A stretch of 20,608 bases of DNA from IMG/VR virus record IMGVR_UViG_3300037104_000528, positions 1-20,608 of that record, one strand, 5' to 3'. This document shows positions 14,283 to 20,608 of the stretch, piece after piece (within the stretch, counting starts at the first letter, position 1; every line of letters starts with the position of its first letter). The stretch comes from a virus. The notes beneath the pieces are model-generated. The model searched no databases and was not told the DNA's origin. It saw nothing but the letters and a program-made list of their open reading frames with translations. Made by a program: the position numbers and the translations under genes.

Positions 14283-14609
14283 ATGGACTTCATAGGCATA
14301 TTCAAGGAATATGGGTTTATAGGCCTTGTCGTCGGCGCATTGTTCTTTATCGTCTGGCGTATGCTTGTGTGGGTTATGGCCTTCGTCAAAGACATCATCA
14401 AACAGCAGACCGAGGAACGACAGGGTTGGCGTTGCACCCTCGATAAACACAATGACCTTATAACTAAAATATCTATGAGCATAGACGAACACGATAAGAG
14501 GGCAGATGAACGGGGCGGGTATGTAAGGGATGAACATAAGCAGATGATAACCAATCTCGAAGAACAGGCAAAAACGCTCGCAAGAATAAATGGGTATAAG
14601 AAGGAATGA
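14283..14609 (+). CDS. Membrane-anchored coiled-coil protein, holin- or spanin-like
   Basis: 108 residues, GAAGGGGTAG before ATG. One N-terminal hydrophobic segment (12-35, FIGLVVGALFFIVWRMLVWVM) with few charges before it, then a charged helix to the end (DIIKQQTEERQGW, MSIDEHDKRADERGG, NLEEQAKTLARI). An N-terminal anchor followed by a coiled coil is seen in inner-membrane spanins and in small phage holin-like proteins. The gene lies between the tail spike and other tiny membrane genes, which supports a lysis-cassette reading. No endolysin is in the window. The assignment is inference from architecture. Confidence 0.6.
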   Translation: MDFIGIFKEYGFIGLVVGALFFIVWRMLVWVMAFVKDIIKQQTEERQGWRCTLDKHNDLITKISMSIDEHDKRADERGGYVRDEHKQMITNLEEQAKTLARINGYKKE

Positions 14610-14725
14610 AATTTCTCTACCAAATCCGTATGTATTGGCAGTTATTCCTGACCATCCTGGCGGCGGTCGTGGTGGGCGGGATCATAGCGGGTTGTATCGT
14701 GGCCTATAAAATATTAGGGAGGTAA
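14606..14725 (+). CDS. 39-residue single-span membrane micro-protein
   Basis: ATGA overlap with the previous gene (ATG 14606), with AAGGA just upstream. A short basic N-terminus (MKFLYQIRMYW) is followed by a strongly hydrophobic run (12-34) and a basic end (YKILGR). IAGC at 27-30 matches a lipobox, which would leave only ten residues after a lipidated Cys, so a plain membrane span is also possible. It may be a small holin, pinholin or micro-lipoprotein of a lysis cassette. Function not shown. Confidence 0.6.
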   Translation: MKFLYQIRMYWQLFLTILAAVVVGGIIAGCIVAYKILGR

Positions 14726-14731
14726 AATCGG

Positions 14732-14851
14732 ATGAGGATATTCAAGTTCATCTTATTGCTATCTTCTAATATTTTAATCGGGATAATAATACTCCCGATA
14801 TGTTTGGTTGCGATGTTGGGCGATAGCTGGAAAAAAGCGAAAGGAGGGTAA
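14732..14851 (+). CDS. 39-residue hydrophobic micro-protein
   Basis: GGGAGGTAAAATCGG precedes the ATG at 14732. MRIFKFILLLSSNILIGIIIL starts a continuous hydrophobic stretch to about residue 29, followed by a short charged tail (GDSWKKAKGG). One membrane span, no lipobox. The last codons (AAAGGAGGG) act as the ribosome binding site of the next gene. It has the same size as the preceding micro-gene but no clear sequence similarity. A holin/antiholin-type role is plausible by context only. Confidence 0.6.
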   Translation: MRIFKFILLLSSNILIGIIILPICLVAMLGDSWKKAKGG

Positions 14852-14852
14852 G

Positions 14853-15182
14853 ATGCCGATACTTTTAGGGATATTGGCTTGGGTGTCGAGGTTTCTGATG
14901 GCCATACCGGCGATCAAGTGGTTCTTCAAGAACGCTGGGTTGGCGCTCGGTATCATCGAGCTGATCTTGGAGTTCATCGCCGAGGTCCTGATACAACTGA
15001 TGAAGCTCGCCGTGGGACTGTGTAATATCACCGAAACGGATCGCTCGAAAGACAAGGCGGTAAACTGGATAGCGACCTCGGAGGCATCTGTTGCTTGGAT
15101 AGAGGACAAGTTTACCAAGATAAAAGGGTGGATGTATAAGATAGGGGTAAAGGAACCCGATGGACTTAATTCAAAAAGTTAA
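14853..15182 (+). CDS. Small protein with hydrophobic N-terminal half
   Basis: 109 residues from ATG 14853, with AAAGGAGGGTAAG directly upstream; the in-frame ATG at 14808 lies inside the previous gene and is not needed. Residues 1-22 (MPILLGILAWVSRFLMAIPA) and 28-60 (LALGIIELILEFIAEVLIQL) are hydrophobic or amphipathic helices. The C-terminal half is soluble, with DRSKDKAVNWIATSEASVAW and basic residues. Two possible membrane segments plus position after two tiny membrane genes fit a holin-like or membrane-associated lysis protein. Family not recognised. Confidence 0.65.
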   Translation: MPILLGILAWVSRFLMAIPAIKWFFKNAGLALGIIELILEFIAEVLIQLMKLAVGLCNITETDRSKDKAVNWIATSEASVAWIEDKFTKIKGWMYKIGVKEPDGLNSKS

Positions 15183-15363
15183 GGACATAGGTATCAAATT
15201 TACCTATTACGTAGGCGGCAGGGCTTATGACAACTCCAAGACAAAGAGGACTTCCGCCTTTGACGATATAATGAAGAAAGGAAAAGACAATGGCGCTGAT
15301 AAAAGTAAACTGGAAGGGACTGGTGGCGTGGGTGAAACAGATAATAGCGATGCTCAAAAATAA
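15160..15363 (+). CDS. Small soluble hypothetical protein
   Basis: 67 residues, overlapping the previous gene by 23 nt, with AAAGGAACCCG before the ATG. It begins MDLIQKVKDIGIKFTYYVGG (amphipathic) and becomes charged and Gly/Asn-rich (KKGKDNGADKSKLEGTGG). No motif. Its last 74 nt overlap, in another frame, an alternative upstream start (15290) of the next gene, so one of the two readings may be non-functional there. Confidence 0.55.
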   Translation: MDLIQKVKDIGIKFTYYVGGRAYDNSKTKRTSAFDDIMKKGKDNGADKSKLEGTGGVGETDNSDAQK

Positions 15364-15376
15364 CAAAGGAGGCGGT

Positions 15377-15802
15377 ATGAAAGCGGTGATTTTGGTAATA
15401 GCGCTAATGTTAGTTGGCTCATTTGCGATGGCACAAGGCGTAACCCTCAATCTACAACAGGGTGGTGTTATTACTTGGCGAGGGGAAGTAAAGAACATGA
15501 CAGGTGTCAAGGCTTATGAGTTAGTGGACGATAAGCCCATATCAAACTGGCCAAAATGGGCAAAGGCTCTTTTGGTGGGCGATTGCGCTACGGCGATATG
15601 GGCTTATGACGGGGCCAACCTGTCGGCCGGTGGAGTTTTAATCGGCAAGAACCTCGGGACTATATCACAATATGTTCCGGCGATCAAATGGGACTTGTTA
15701 AATCAGGTAGAAGTCCACGCTTATCCGATAGGCGTATTGATTGAACGTGTTGACAGCAAAACAAGAGTAACCGGAGTATCAGGGCTTTCGATTAAGTTTT
15801 AG
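15377..15802 (+). CDS. Secreted protein, possibly outer-membrane associated
   Basis: 141 residues from the ATG at 15377, which has a very strong ribosome binding site (AAAGGAGGCGGT). Signal peptide MKAVILVIALMLVGSFAMA, cleaved AMA|QGVT after 19. The mature part is beta-rich (QQGGVITWRGEVKNMTGV, TAIWAYDGANLSAGG, VEVHAYPIGVLIERV) and ends SIKF with a terminal Phe, as outer-membrane strands often do. It is too short for a usual porin barrel. An in-frame ATG at 15290 with its own AAAGGA would add 29 residues and turn the signal peptide into an internal span. No family recognised. It is distinct from paralogs A-C. Confidence 0.75.
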   Translation: MKAVILVIALMLVGSFAMAQGVTLNLQQGGVITWRGEVKNMTGVKAYELVDDKPISNWPKWAKALLVGDCATAIWAYDGANLSAGGVLIGKNLGTISQYVPAIKWDLLNQVEVHAYPIGVLIERVDSKTRVTGVSGLSIKF

Positions 15803-15821
15803 ATCAAACGGAGGGGCGGCA

Positions 15822-15908
15822 TTGAATAAAACGGCGTTCACCTTTAAGGAAAATGCATCAAATAACGGACAAGAGCTCAAGCTGCCCCTTTCCGTTGAAA
15901 GGAAATAA
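15822..15908 (+). CDS. Possible 28-residue micro-protein (TTG start)
   Basis: The otherwise empty 109-nt gap between the secreted-protein gene and the adaptor gene holds ACGGAGGGGCGGCA followed by TTG at 15822. The frame runs 28 codons (MNKTAFTFKENASNNG, ending VERK) to TAA at 15906. The ribosome binding site is better than for many neighbours, and the end supplies AAAGGA for the adaptor gene. It may be a leader peptide or a real micro-gene; length gives little support. Confidence 0.4.
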   Translation: MNKTAFTFKENASNNGQELKLPLSVERK

Positions 15909-15911
15909 ATA

Positions 15912-16604
15912 ATGTTAATGAGCGATGTGATTGCCCAGTTTCGTAATAATAATCCAGAAATGCCGTCTAACGTCGTATCGGACGCCATTCTGCAGAATTG
16001 GCTTTTGACCGGGGATAAGGAGTTTTGCGCGGTAACGAGATGTATAATCTCAGATATCGCCATTAACTCCGTTGTCGCAACTACTATATACGATGCTGTG
16101 GCAAGATACGATCTCACGACTCTGATAACCAAATTTTATGATATAGACGAATATCCCGGAGGCGGGGTGATATATGATAACAAGCGCCTTACTAAGACCT
16201 CCCCGGCTGAGCTTGATATAAATACTCCTAACTGGAGGACAAGGGCCGCTGGGACACCTAAGAAATTTTATCGCAGGGGAAAATATCTTTATTTTGATAT
16301 CCCCGTTTCGGCGGTTAAGACTATACGGATATATACAGTCCTGATATCGGACGACTGGACACCTGCTCCCGATGTCATGCCTTTTAATCAACTCTCATAC
16401 ATGATCCCCTATCATTCATCGATGGTCACCTATCTTGAATGGAAGGCGAAGCTTAAAGTCCAGAAATTTGATGAAGCCACGGCGAAGCGGACGGAGTTCT
16501 TAGATTATGCGAAATGGACGAAAACACAAATCGGCGGGAATAAGTATTCATCCATCCATTACCAACCCCCGAATGGAACTTTAGGGAATAATGATGAAAC
16601 TTAG
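15912..16604 (+). CDS. Head-tail adaptor (connector) protein, podovirus type
   Basis: 230 residues. ATG at 15912 (a second in-frame ATG at 15918), with GAAAGGAAATAAATA upstream. N-terminal helices (MSDVIAQFRNNN, DAILQNWLLTGDKEFC), then a beta section with TPKKFYRRGKYLYFDIPV and KTIRIYTVLI, then helices (YHSSMVTYLEWKAKLKVQK). The 'GTPxxFY..g..l.f.P.p....i.i.Y' pattern is common in connector proteins that sit under the portal and join it to the tail (P22 gp4 and T7 gp11 functional class). It lies directly upstream of the nozzle-type gene, the order expected in podoviruses. No signal peptide, unlike its downstream neighbour. Confidence 0.65.
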   Translation: MLMSDVIAQFRNNNPEMPSNVVSDAILQNWLLTGDKEFCAVTRCIISDIAINSVVATTIYDAVARYDLTTLITKFYDIDEYPGGGVIYDNKRLTKTSPAELDINTPNWRTRAAGTPKKFYRRGKYLYFDIPVSAVKTIRIYTVLISDDWTPAPDVMPFNQLSYMIPYHSSMVTYLEWKAKLKVQKFDEATAKRTEFLDYAKWTKTQIGGNKYSSIHYQPPNGTLGNNDET

Positions 16605-18912
16605 AGCTTTACTTTTAATAGCGTTCTTATCAATATCATCGCTTGTCTTTGGTCAGGATGCTACTAAGAACCAGATATTCTCCCTTGACGATTTCAGCGG
16701 GGGCTTGAATACCCAACTCTCCCCTGAATCTCTCCCGGGGAAATATGCTGTTATCTGCGAGAGCGTCCGGCTTGATTCTTCCTTAAAAGAACTCGTTAAG
16801 CGTCCTTTGATTTATCTTTACGGCACGACTTCTCCTTCCGAAGCCATTACGGGAATGCACCGCCTTTATCTTAAAGACGGGACGAAGGTCTTAATAGTCA
16901 ATCATGGTTCCCAGATAGATACCGGAAACGATACCACCGGGGCTTTTACCGAGATCCTTGCTTTGACTTCCGGCAATCATCGCTGGCAATGGCTGACGTT
17001 TAATAATGTGGGGATAGGAACGGATGGATATAACCAACCTGTCAAATATGACGGTTCTTCTGCTTCGGCAACTTATCTCGGGACAGCTCTTGCTACCGCT
17101 GATGCTGTCGCTGGCAATCCGAACGGAACTTATACCTATAAAATCTCTTATTATTCGGCCTCTTACGAAATCCTCTTTAATGTAGTTTCTAATCCTGTTA
17201 CGGTTTCAAGCAAGAAAATAGACCTTTCGATGATACCGATAGCCCCGACGACTTACCTTACCGAAAACGTAGTCGGAAGAAAAGTCTACCGCATAGCTAA
17301 CGGCGGGGTGATTTGGAAACTTCTTTCTAACGGGACGATAGCCGATAATTCTACGACAACTTTGCTTGATAACGACGCTGATGGGACTTTGGGAGCGGAT
17401 TATCCTGCCGGAAATGCGACTTATACCCCGCCAAAAGGAAGACTTTGCATCATAAACCGCAACAGGGTATTTATCGCTAACGACCCGAATTATCCGTCAA
17501 GGATGTACTGGTCTGAAGACGGGCTTCCCGATGTCTTTATTACCGGACATTACTGGAATTTTAGGCCGGATGACGGCGATGAGATTACCATGTTAAAACA
17601 GCTCTATGGGCAATTCATCGTCGGAAAAACTAATACCATCCAGTATTTCAATACCGATGACGCCGACTGGTCTAACTGGGTAGCCACAGATCCTTATACT
17701 TTCGTCGGTTGTGTTGGGATGTATACCTCCGCCAATACCCCTCTTGGAATTTTATATCTCGGCAAAGACGGGCTTTATAACTTTTCCGGGACGTATTCAA
17801 AACTTATATCTTACGCCGTCAATTCGGTCGATGAAGATATCTCCCCTTCCAATATAGCGAATACCTGGGGGGAATTTAATAACAATACTTATTACCTTGC
17901 CTATTCTTCCAAGACGGTAGGCGGTTCCGTAAATAACAGAGTTCTTGTATATGACCTATTGTCAGATGCCTATGAGATAGACACCGTAGGGATAAACTGT
18001 TTTACCTCTTTTTCCGGAGGAAGTGACGGGGGATTGTTATATGCGGGTTCATCTTCTTTGGGAAATATATACAGCTTCCAGCTCGCCTCGCAGAGCATTG
18101 TTCATTCGATAAGCACGGATTTTTCGGGGACATTCACCAATTCAAGGATTATCCCTCCCGAGGCCGGTGGCGATCTGTCAAACCCTATTATAGAATTGGC
18201 TTGGGATGTAACGATAGACGGATATGGCGCAGGAACGATAGACGCTGCAACAGGTATCATAGACCGTCCGACTACGACGGGTTCATATATCTCACAAGTC
18301 TTATCTACTCCTAATATCGTATCTTATGACAAGTTATTCTGGAATAGCGTCCTGCCTGCCGGGACAACGGCTACTTTCGCAGTAAGAAGCGGGGCAACTG
18401 CGGCAGCTTGTGCGGTAGCGGCATGGTCAGCTGAATTTTCCAACGCGGCGGGATCGGATATCTCAGCTGTTGGATCCGGAGCTTATACCCAATATCGGAT
18501 AAGCCTTGCTACCGGAGATATTGCAATAACTCCTACCATAATCAAGTCCGGCGGATTCGATGTCAAGCTCACCTATAATACGCTGGGATATGCCTACGAT
18601 ACCTCGATACCTCTTCATTGGCAGAGCGGGTTCTTTGATATGGGTGCTCCGGTAAACGATAAATCCCTGACTAAATTCTCTATGGTTCACGAAGGCACAA
18701 CGGGTATCATTACCGTCAAGATAACAAACGAATTGGGGATTTTTCAGACTTTTAGCGTAGACCTTTCAACTAATCCCGAAACTTACGAAGGGTATTTTGA
18801 CGGCGGACTTCTGCGGGGGAGAAGGTTCAATGTCGATATAACGAACAGCGATTTGAATCCGTTAACGGTAAAACAGATAAGGATAATATACAATGTTGAG
18901 CCGCTTACTTAG
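16591..18912 (+). CDS. Tail nozzle/stabilisation-type protein with a signal peptide
   Basis: 773 residues; ATGATG at 16591 with TTAGGGAAT upstream, overlapping the adaptor gene by 14 nt. After a signal-like N-terminus (MMKLRALLLIAFLSISSLVFG, VFG|QDAT after 21) comes FSLDDFSGGLNTQLSPESLP, then KELVKRPLIYLYG and a long beta-propeller-like body. The 'F-x-GGLN...kRp' opening followed by repeated beta blades is typical of P22 gp10/T7 gp12-class proteins forming the tail nozzle that keeps DNA in the head. Length is larger than P22 gp10 (about 470), closer to T7 gp12 (about 794). The C-terminal 200 residues are beta-sandwich-like. A signal peptide on such a protein is unexpected. Confidence 0.7.
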   Translation: MMKLRALLLIAFLSISSLVFGQDATKNQIFSLDDFSGGLNTQLSPESLPGKYAVICESVRLDSSLKELVKRPLIYLYGTTSPSEAITGMHRLYLKDGTKVLIVNHGSQIDTGNDTTGAFTEILALTSGNHRWQWLTFNNVGIGTDGYNQPVKYDGSSASATYLGTALATADAVAGNPNGTYTYKISYYSASYEILFNVVSNPVTVSSKKIDLSMIPIAPTTYLTENVVGRKVYRIANGGVIWKLLSNGTIADNSTTTLLDNDADGTLGADYPAGNATYTPPKGRLCIINRNRVFIANDPNYPSRMYWSEDGLPDVFITGHYWNFRPDDGDEITMLKQLYGQFIVGKTNTIQYFNTDDADWSNWVATDPYTFVGCVGMYTSANTPLGILYLGKDGLYNFSGTYSKLISYAVNSVDEDISPSNIANTWGEFNNNTYYLAYSSKTVGGSVNNRVLVYDLLSDAYEIDTVGINCFTSFSGGSDGGLLYAGSSSLGNIYSFQLASQSIVHSISTDFSGTFTNSRIIPPEAGGDLSNPIIELAWDVTIDGYGAGTIDAATGIIDRPTTTGSYISQVLSTPNIVSYDKLFWNSVLPAGTTATFAVRSGATAAACAVAAWSAEFSNAAGSDISAVGSGAYTQYRISLATGDIAITPTIIKSGGFDVKLTYNTLGYAYDTSIPLHWQSGFFDMGAPVNDKSLTKFSMVHEGTTGIITVKITNELGIFQTFSVDLSTNPETYEGYFDGGLLRGRRFNVDITNSDLNPLTVKQIRIIYNVEPLT

Positions 18913-19174
18913 CGTCTTGGTGTTTTTATTTATCTCGGGAAACTGTTTCGCTATCACCATAATCCCAGAATATTCGGATAAGACTATTTCGGTATTAAAC
19001 AAGAATTTCGCAGAACTGGATAAAAAGATAAATCATATCCAAATAGTAAAGACTGCCCCTAACGGGAACATGAAAGCCGAGAGGGGAACATTGATAATAT
19101 ATGACACGGGAGCGGCGCTACAGCTCTGGATGGATACGGACGGAAATAAAACATGGGTGAAAATTGGCCCGTAG
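18893..19174 (+). CDS. Small secreted tail-associated protein
   Basis: 93 residues, overlapping the nozzle gene by 20 nt, with ATAAGGA 9 nt before the ATG. Signal peptide MLSRLLSVLVFLFISGNCFA, cleaved CFA|ITII after 20. The mature part has SVLNKNFAELDKKINHIQ, a short coiled coil of the 'LN-x-NF-x-x-L' sort seen at the start of phage fibre proteins, followed by a small beta unit (GTLIIYDTGAALQLWMD). Its place right after the nozzle gene corresponds to the needle/plug position in P22, but it is far shorter than the P22 needle. Minor tail or fibre-connecting protein is the best guess. Confidence 0.65.
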   Translation: MLSRLLSVLVFLFISGNCFAITIIPEYSDKTISVLNKNFAELDKKINHIQIVKTAPNGNMKAERGTLIIYDTGAALQLWMDTDGNKTWVKIGP

Positions 19175-19181
19175 AGGAGAG

Positions 19182-20084
19182 ATGATGAAAAGATTTCTTG
19201 CTATTCTGCTATTGGGATTGATGGTGTCCAGTCCGTCTTATGCTATAACAGATTGGCGTCAAGGGAGCAATACTACTCCATTACAGGGAACGAGTCAGGT
19301 TTCGGATATCGATACCAATTCCGAAAACTATGCCTTTGCTCCGCTCGACAGGTTATTAAGCTATCACATCCGAGGATGTTCTCTTACTTGGACAAGCACG
19401 ACCGTTGTTACTGTCGCTGCCGGTGAGGTCACCTGCTTAAATGGAGCCGGAACGATTAAAAGGATGAGGCAGAATACCGTTACTACTACGGTAAATACCG
19501 CTATTGTAGGCGTAGGCGGGATAGATAGTGGTTCTCATGCCGGAGCGATTCAGGCTTCTACGTGGTATTCGGTATATGCCGTAGCGGATTCCGCCGCTAC
19601 AACGTTTACGGCAATAGCAGCAGAGCAGGGCGTTGCGCTTTCCGATGTTACCTATTATCGCTATATCGGATCAGTTTTAACCGATGGCTCTAAAAATCTT
19701 CTTGGGTTTGAATGGTTCGGATATGGCCCTGATGTACTGATAATGTGGAATATCCCTGTATCGCTTACTACAACTCCTTCTCTGGGAGCCTGGTCGTCGG
19801 CGCTTTCTTGCACGATGCCTTCAACCGCTGTCTGCGGAATATTCGGAACGTATGTGGATGAAAATAATTACTCCGAGATATATTTAAGACCGAATGGATC
19901 AACGTGGAATATACTTCCGCAGGATGGAAATTACACAGGAGTAACCGGCACCAATCCCCATCACGGGGCGCAAAGGATTTGCATGACGGATTCAAGCCAG
20001 CAAATACAGTATTATAATACTGCCGCTTCCAGTACGACTAATAACATGGTAATCAGTTTAGAGGGATATTATTTCAACAGGTAA
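19182..20084 (+). CDS. Probable tail fibre/minor tail protein with a signal peptide
   Basis: 300 residues from ATGATG at 19182, with TAGAGGAGAG upstream (the TTG at 19164 has none). Signal peptide MMKRFLAILLLGLMVSSPSYA, cleaved SYA|ITDW after 21. The mature part is beta-rich: LSYHIRGCSLTWTSTT, VTVAAGEVTCLNGAGT, VGGIDSGSHAGAIQASTWYS, then YYRYIGSVLTDG. The 'GGlDtG...a.sTWY.vy.i..' and 'RYIGSvltD' signatures recur in fibre-associated phage proteins, as I recall. The C-terminal 130 residues form a separate beta domain (WSSALSCTMPSTAVCGIFG, ISLEGYYFN). Five cysteines in the mature chain. Likely a structural or receptor-contact protein. Confidence 0.7.
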   Translation: MMKRFLAILLLGLMVSSPSYAITDWRQGSNTTPLQGTSQVSDIDTNSENYAFAPLDRLLSYHIRGCSLTWTSTTVVTVAAGEVTCLNGAGTIKRMRQNTVTTTVNTAIVGVGGIDSGSHAGAIQASTWYSVYAVADSAATTFTAIAAEQGVALSDVTYYRYIGSVLTDGSKNLLGFEWFGYGPDVLIMWNIPVSLTTTPSLGAWSSALSCTMPSTAVCGIFGTYVDENNYSEIYLRPNGSTWNILPQDGNYTGVTGTNPHHGAQRICMTDSSQQIQYYNTAASSTTNNMVISLEGYYFNR

Positions 20085-20149
20085 GAAGCCGAGATATTTT
20101 TGGAATAACTATAAAGTAAAAATAAAACAAGTAAAGAAAAAGGAGAAAA

Positions 20150-20470
20150 ATGAGATACTTATTTTTAGCAGTTTTAATATTTACGGCGAATGTTTGCTTC
20201 GGGCAAATGTATGTGGCTATTGACAAGGAAACAGGCGAAGTCAAAGGAACGGTCGATGTCAGGCCGGAAAATATTGGTGGTTGGGCTAAAATATATATAA
20301 TGAAAATGGTTGATGAGAGTTATCGCGGCAAGAAAGGTTACGAGATAAAATTCGAAGGTGGGAAACTCCGTCCCGCTACTCCCTCTGAAATTGCGGCATC
20401 GACGGTAGTGGATACTTCAGGGCAACTGACGACTGACGATATGAAAAAACTGAAGGCGCTTATTAAGTGA
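20150..20470 (+). CDS. Small secreted protein of the tail region
   Basis: 106 residues; AAAAAGGAGAAAA before the ATG, after a 65-nt A/T-rich gap. Signal peptide MRYLFLAVLIFTANVCFG, cleaved CFG|QMYV after 18. The mature protein opens YVAIDKETGEVKGTVDV and contains KKGYEIKFEGGKLRPATPSEI, a pattern like small fibre-associated or fibre-assembly proteins whose C-terminus carries 'LRPAT..EI'. The end (TTDDMKKLKALIK) is a basic helix. Function unknown. Its leader resembles those of the head genes in being A-rich, so it may be well translated. Confidence 0.65.
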   Translation: MRYLFLAVLIFTANVCFGQMYVAIDKETGEVKGTVDVRPENIGGWAKIYIMKMVDESYRGKKGYEIKFEGGKLRPATPSEIAASTVVDTSGQLTTDDMKKLKALIK

Positions 20471-20608
20471 ACACGTTGAATGATATACTCTCGACTCCAA
20501 AGGTAGCGGAGGAGATCTGCCGAGCAAGAGAGCAAGGCAGGTTTAGATATCTCGAATATGGAAAGGTCAAGGCAGGGTTTTTTATCTGGCAGGAGAAAGT
20601 CAAAGACG
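20467..20608 (+). CDS. Truncated gene at right edge, possibly GNAT-like
   Basis: GTG at 20467 overlaps the previous stop (GTGA), with GAAGG about 10 nt upstream. Forty-seven codons are visible without a stop. It begins MNTLNDILSTPKVAEEI, with EQGRFRYLEYGKVKAGFFIW following. The short helix plus 'GKVKAGFFIWQEK' strand resembles the start of small GNAT acetyltransferases, but the acetyl-CoA binding motif would be beyond the window. No signal peptide. Confidence 0.5.
   Translation, partial: MNTLNDILSTPKVAEEICRAREQGRFRYLEYGKVKAGFFIWQEKVKD

Noticed and set aside
14162-14623. 153-codon minus-strand frame with hydrophobic and Cys-rich sequence
   Set aside because: Antisense to the spike end and the 14283 gene, both of which have clear domains and ribosome binding sites. 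Composition looks like a reverse reading.
14606-14725. Outer-membrane spanin (Rz1-like) lipoprotein
   Set aside because: IAGC resembles a lipobox, but only ten residues would remain and they are not proline-rich, so the specific call is not supported.
1-20608. tRNA genes, integrase or attachment-site repeats
   Set aside because: I scanned for cloverleaf-like GGTTCRANNCC boxes, recombinase motifs and terminal direct repeats by eye and found none convincing; a tRNA/ncRNA search program would be needed to exclude them fully.

Overview
The window reads as the late (virion-assembly) region of a tailed double-stranded DNA phage or prophage. Every credible gene is on the + strand. Genes are packed head to tail, many with ATGA/TGATG or 8-25 nt overlaps, and most have an obvious AGGAG-type ribosome binding site. 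TAA, TGA and TAG are all used as stops, so there is no sign of code reassignment. No stretch over about 110 nt lacks a gene. I see no tRNA, rRNA, CRISPR array, integrase or insertion sequence. The host cannot be named. The many Sec-type signal peptides and an O-antigen polymerase/ligase-like membrane protein suggest a diderm bacterium; this is inference.

Layout. 2-985: large terminase, cut off at the left edge. 995-2135: five small genes. 2135-4429: portal with a collagen-like tail. 4422-4881: two small charged proteins. 4924-6156: probable scaffold. 6149-6340: zinc-ribbon protein. 6366-6887: probable head decoration protein. 6941-7858: HK97-fold major capsid protein. This is a standard head module of the podovirus/P22 kind, and none of its products has a signal peptide.

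From 7879 onward the character changes. 7879-11316 holds three paralogous small secreted proteins, an O-antigen polymerase/ligase-like membrane protein, a beta-rich virion-like protein and a long coiled-coil protein. 11294-14266 is a large beta-helix tail fibre/spike with a C-terminal S74 self-cleaving chaperone. 14283-15363 is a cluster of small membrane proteins resembling a lysis cassette. 15377-15908 holds a secreted protein and a micro-gene. 15912-18912 encodes the head-tail adaptor and the tail-nozzle-type protein, followed by minor tail or fibre proteins to 20470 and a truncated gene at the right edge.

The most unusual feature is that nine proteins encoded between 7879 and 20470 begin with convincing Sec signal peptides, including the tail spike and the nozzle-like protein, which should be virion components. 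Usually such proteins are made and assembled in the cytoplasm. Together with the O-antigen-type membrane enzyme and the secreted three-member family, this suggests either that tail or surface parts mature outside the cytoplasm, or that the phage carries a late cell-surface remodelling set interleaved with its tail genes.
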